The translations under genes and the position numbers were made by a program. From an uncultured Ruminococcus sp. (GTDB lineage: Bacteria > Bacillota > Clostridia > Oscillospirales > Acutalibacteraceae), in NCBI GenBank assembly GCA_902766305.1, contig CACXDE010000289.1, forward strand, positions 1-5,594: 5,594 nucleotides of DNA, in the 5' to 3' direction. Of the stretch, positions 4,266 to 5,594 are shown piece by piece (within the stretch, counting starts at the first letter, position 1; each line of letters opens with the position of its first letter). The notes below the pieces were generated by a model, which saw nothing but the letters and a program-made list of their open reading frames with translations, was not told the DNA's origin and did no database searches.

Positions 4266-5475
4266 GGCAGTCAGGAAATTCGTGTGGAGTGCCGAGGGAG
4301 CAATATTTATTCTTATTACGGTTCTTCTTTCAGTCATGAATCTGATGGATTTTGCAATGGCAGGTGATGACGCCGACCATATGACGCAGATGATAGCAGA
4401 CAGGATGGGTGAGTTTCGTCAGGATACGAAGCCGCCTGAGGAACGCCGGAACGGTTCTTTCAGGTTCAAAAATTTTGAAATGATGGGTCCGGATTCACCG
4501 GAAATGAATAAATCTCTCAGATATTTTACTATATCGTTTGACAAGGACGGCAATGCAGATGTGGTTTCATTTAAAATGTCCGCTGTGAATGAGTCAGAGG
4601 CTGAAAGCTGGGCAAAAAGCCTGTTGGATAAGGAGACAGGCTGGACAAATGTTAATTACCGGTATCGTGTGTACGAGAGGGATAAGAAAACATATGTTAC
4701 GGTTATAGATCAGGGACGGGAGCTTTTAGCGTCGTACAGAATGCTTGCGATATCAGCAGCGGGCGAGGTTCTGGTTCTGATACTCAGCTTTATAATACTT
4801 AATATTGCCGGAAAGAGAATATTCAGACCGATAGAGGAATCCGACAGGAAACAGAAGCAGTTTATATCGAATGTTGAAAAGGAATTCAGTGTTCCGCTTA
4901 CAGTTATTAATGCCAATACGGAATTAATAGAACGCAAACACGGACCGGACGATACGACTAATACGATAAACAAACAGGTTCGCAGGATGACGGCGATTGT
5001 CAGAGATATGTCTGATTTTTCAGTCTTTGAAGAGGAAGATAAAAATGTTTCTGTTGTCCGGCTTTCGGATATGCTCAGAAGAGTAATAGACAGCCGGACG
5101 GCAGACTTTGAAGAGAAGAAGATACAACTGGTCTGTGATATAGAAGATAACATTGAACTTCGCGGCGATAATAACAGGATCAAAAAGTCAATTTCTGAGA
5201 TGGTTGACAATGCTGTGAAGTTTGCAAACAAAGACGTGCTGTTCAGTCTGAAAAAAGAGAAGAACAGGATACTGCTTCGTCAGGAAAACGATACAGCTCT
5301 TAAAGACGGAAGCTGCGATCAGGTGTTCGACCGCTTCACCATGCTTGAAAACGCAAAAGGTACGGACGGAATAGGTCTTGGACTTTCATATGTAAAGCAG
5401 ACGGTTCTGGCACATGACGGCAGAGTAAGCGCTAAGGTAGCTGACGGCAGGTTTATATTGCAGGTTGCTCTGTAA
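4258..5475 (+). CDS. Membrane sensor histidine kinase homologue lacking the H-box histidine (pseudokinase candidate)
   Basis: This 405-residue protein starts at ATG 4258 inside the end of the regulator gene, with GGATGGTGA (4243-4251) as ribosome site, so translation is probably coupled. Topology: TM1 about 13-31, an extracytoplasmic sensor region about 33-158 (with DKDGNA and a TVIDQGRELLASYR exit motif), TM2 about 162-183, no HAMP, then directly the dimerisation helices (KQKQFISN onward) and an ATPase domain. The H-box reads NVEKEFSVPLT where active kinases have NVSHELRTPLT, so Lys208 (AAG 4879-4881) replaces the phosphorylated His. The N-box (EMVDNAVKFA, Asn318), F-box (VFDRF, 356-360) and G2 box (GIGLGLS, 371-377) are kept. 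The G1 position reads ENDTA rather than DxGxG, which related clostridial kinases may also show. ATP binding may remain, but His phosphorylation cannot occur at the usual site. His228 lies in the same domain but outside the motif. The reading frame is intact, which argues against a pseudogene. Confidence 0.9.
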   Translation: MNKAVRKFVWSAEGAIFILITVLLSVMNLMDFAMAGDDADHMTQMIADRMGEFRQDTKPPEERRNGSFRFKNFEMMGPDSPEMNKSLRYFTISFDKDGNADVVSFKMSAVNESEAESWAKSLLDKETGWTNVNYRYRVYERDKKTYVTVIDQGRELLASYRMLAISAAGEVLVLILSFIILNIAGKRIFRPIEESDRKQKQFISNVEKEFSVPLTVINANTELIERKHGPDDTTNTINKQVRRMTAIVRDMSDFSVFEEEDKNVSVVRLSDMLRRVIDSRTADFEEKKIQLVCDIEDNIELRGDNNRIKKSISEMVDNAVKFANKDVLFSLKKEKNRILLRQENDTALKDGSCDQVFDRFTMLENAKGTDGIGLGLSYVKQTVLAHDGRVSAKVADGRFILQVAL

Positions 5476-5489
5476 ATGGGGGTGATGAT

Positions 5490-5594
5490 ATGGCGGCAGA
5501 AAAAAATCCTATTGTAGTAATGAAGCGTTATGAAATGAAATATCTGATGAATGCTGAGCAGACCGAGTATTTTAAGGAAAGCGTTAAGGGGCAT
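5490..5594 (+). CDS. VTC-domain polyphosphate polymerase family protein, N-terminal fragment (3' end outside window)
   Basis: The first 35 codons are visible, starting at ATG 5490 with a strong GGGGGTGAT site (5478-5486) 3 nt before it, and running off the window. The segment MKRYEMKYLMNAEQTEYF (residues 11-28) matches the opening of bacterial VTC-domain proteins (RYExKYLL...Q), where the first strand carries basic residues lining the polyphosphate or nucleotide tunnel. By family knowledge such proteins make polyphosphate from nucleotide triphosphate. In Firmicutes they are often found with DUF4956 membrane proteins and CotH-type kinases, which would be expected to the right. It begins 14 nt after the kinase stop codon, so it is almost certainly in the same operon. 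Only about 35 residues support the call. Confidence 0.72.
   Translation, partial: MAAEKNPIVVMKRYEMKYLMNAEQTEYFKESVKGH

Noticed and set aside
4710..5231. Minus-strand open frame of 173 codons inside the kinase gene
   Set aside because: It is a shadow of a well-supported coding sequence, with no plausible domain or ribosome site.
3666..5475. Reading the regulator-kinase pair as decaying pseudogenes
   Set aside because: Both frames are intact, overlap for translational coupling, have good ribosome sites for the kinase and next gene, and preserve membrane and ATP-binding motifs; decay would be expected to bring stops or frameshifts.

Overview
The window looks like chromosomal DNA from a low-GC Gram-positive gut or rumen anaerobe, most likely Ruminococcus or a close Oscillospiraceae relative. 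This is inferred from Shine-Dalgarno sites of the GGAGGTGAT type, GTG/TTG starts, AT-rich intergenic DNA, a pyruvate phosphate dikinase gene, a surface protein with a poly-threonine linker and an SPKTG sorting-type motif, and a two-component pair running into a VTC-type polyphosphate polymerase gene. No rRNA, tRNA, CRISPR array or insertion sequence was seen. All genes point rightwards.

Layout. (1) 1-306: the last 101 codons of pyruvate phosphate dikinase, followed by a terminator hairpin. (2) 307-596: AT-rich DNA with a 16-bp perfect palindrome, a good sigma-A promoter (480-507) and an ~80-nt leader that can fold into a terminator-like hairpin ending at the ribosome binding site. (3) 597-2150: a 517-aa exported surface protein with an internal sorting-type signal followed directly by a second signal-peptide-like segment, then a strong terminator. 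(4) 2347-3288: a membrane protein with a four-cysteine zinc ribbon, with its own promoter and terminator. Its start is best placed at GTG 2347. (5) 3289-3665: 377 bp without a recognised protein gene, holding a candidate minus-strand small RNA, an 11-bp-period direct repeat and a weak promoter. (6) 3666-5594: a tight operon of an OmpR-type response regulator (TTG start), a membrane histidine kinase (8-nt overlap) and the start of a VTC-domain polyphosphate polymerase (14-nt gap), cut by the window end.

The main discovery candidate is that operon. The regulator has lost the phosphoacceptor Asp (Gly51) and also the conserved second acidic residue, Thr/Ser and Lys of the receiver. Its DNA-binding domain is shortened. 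The kinase carries Lys208 where the phosphorylated His of the H-box should be, while its N-box and G2 ATP-binding box remain. Both halves of the phosphorelay chemistry are therefore missing in two intact, translationally coupled genes. That suggests a signalling pair working without His-to-Asp phosphotransfer, placed directly upstream of a polyphosphate polymerase gene. Functional statements beyond the residues seen are inference.
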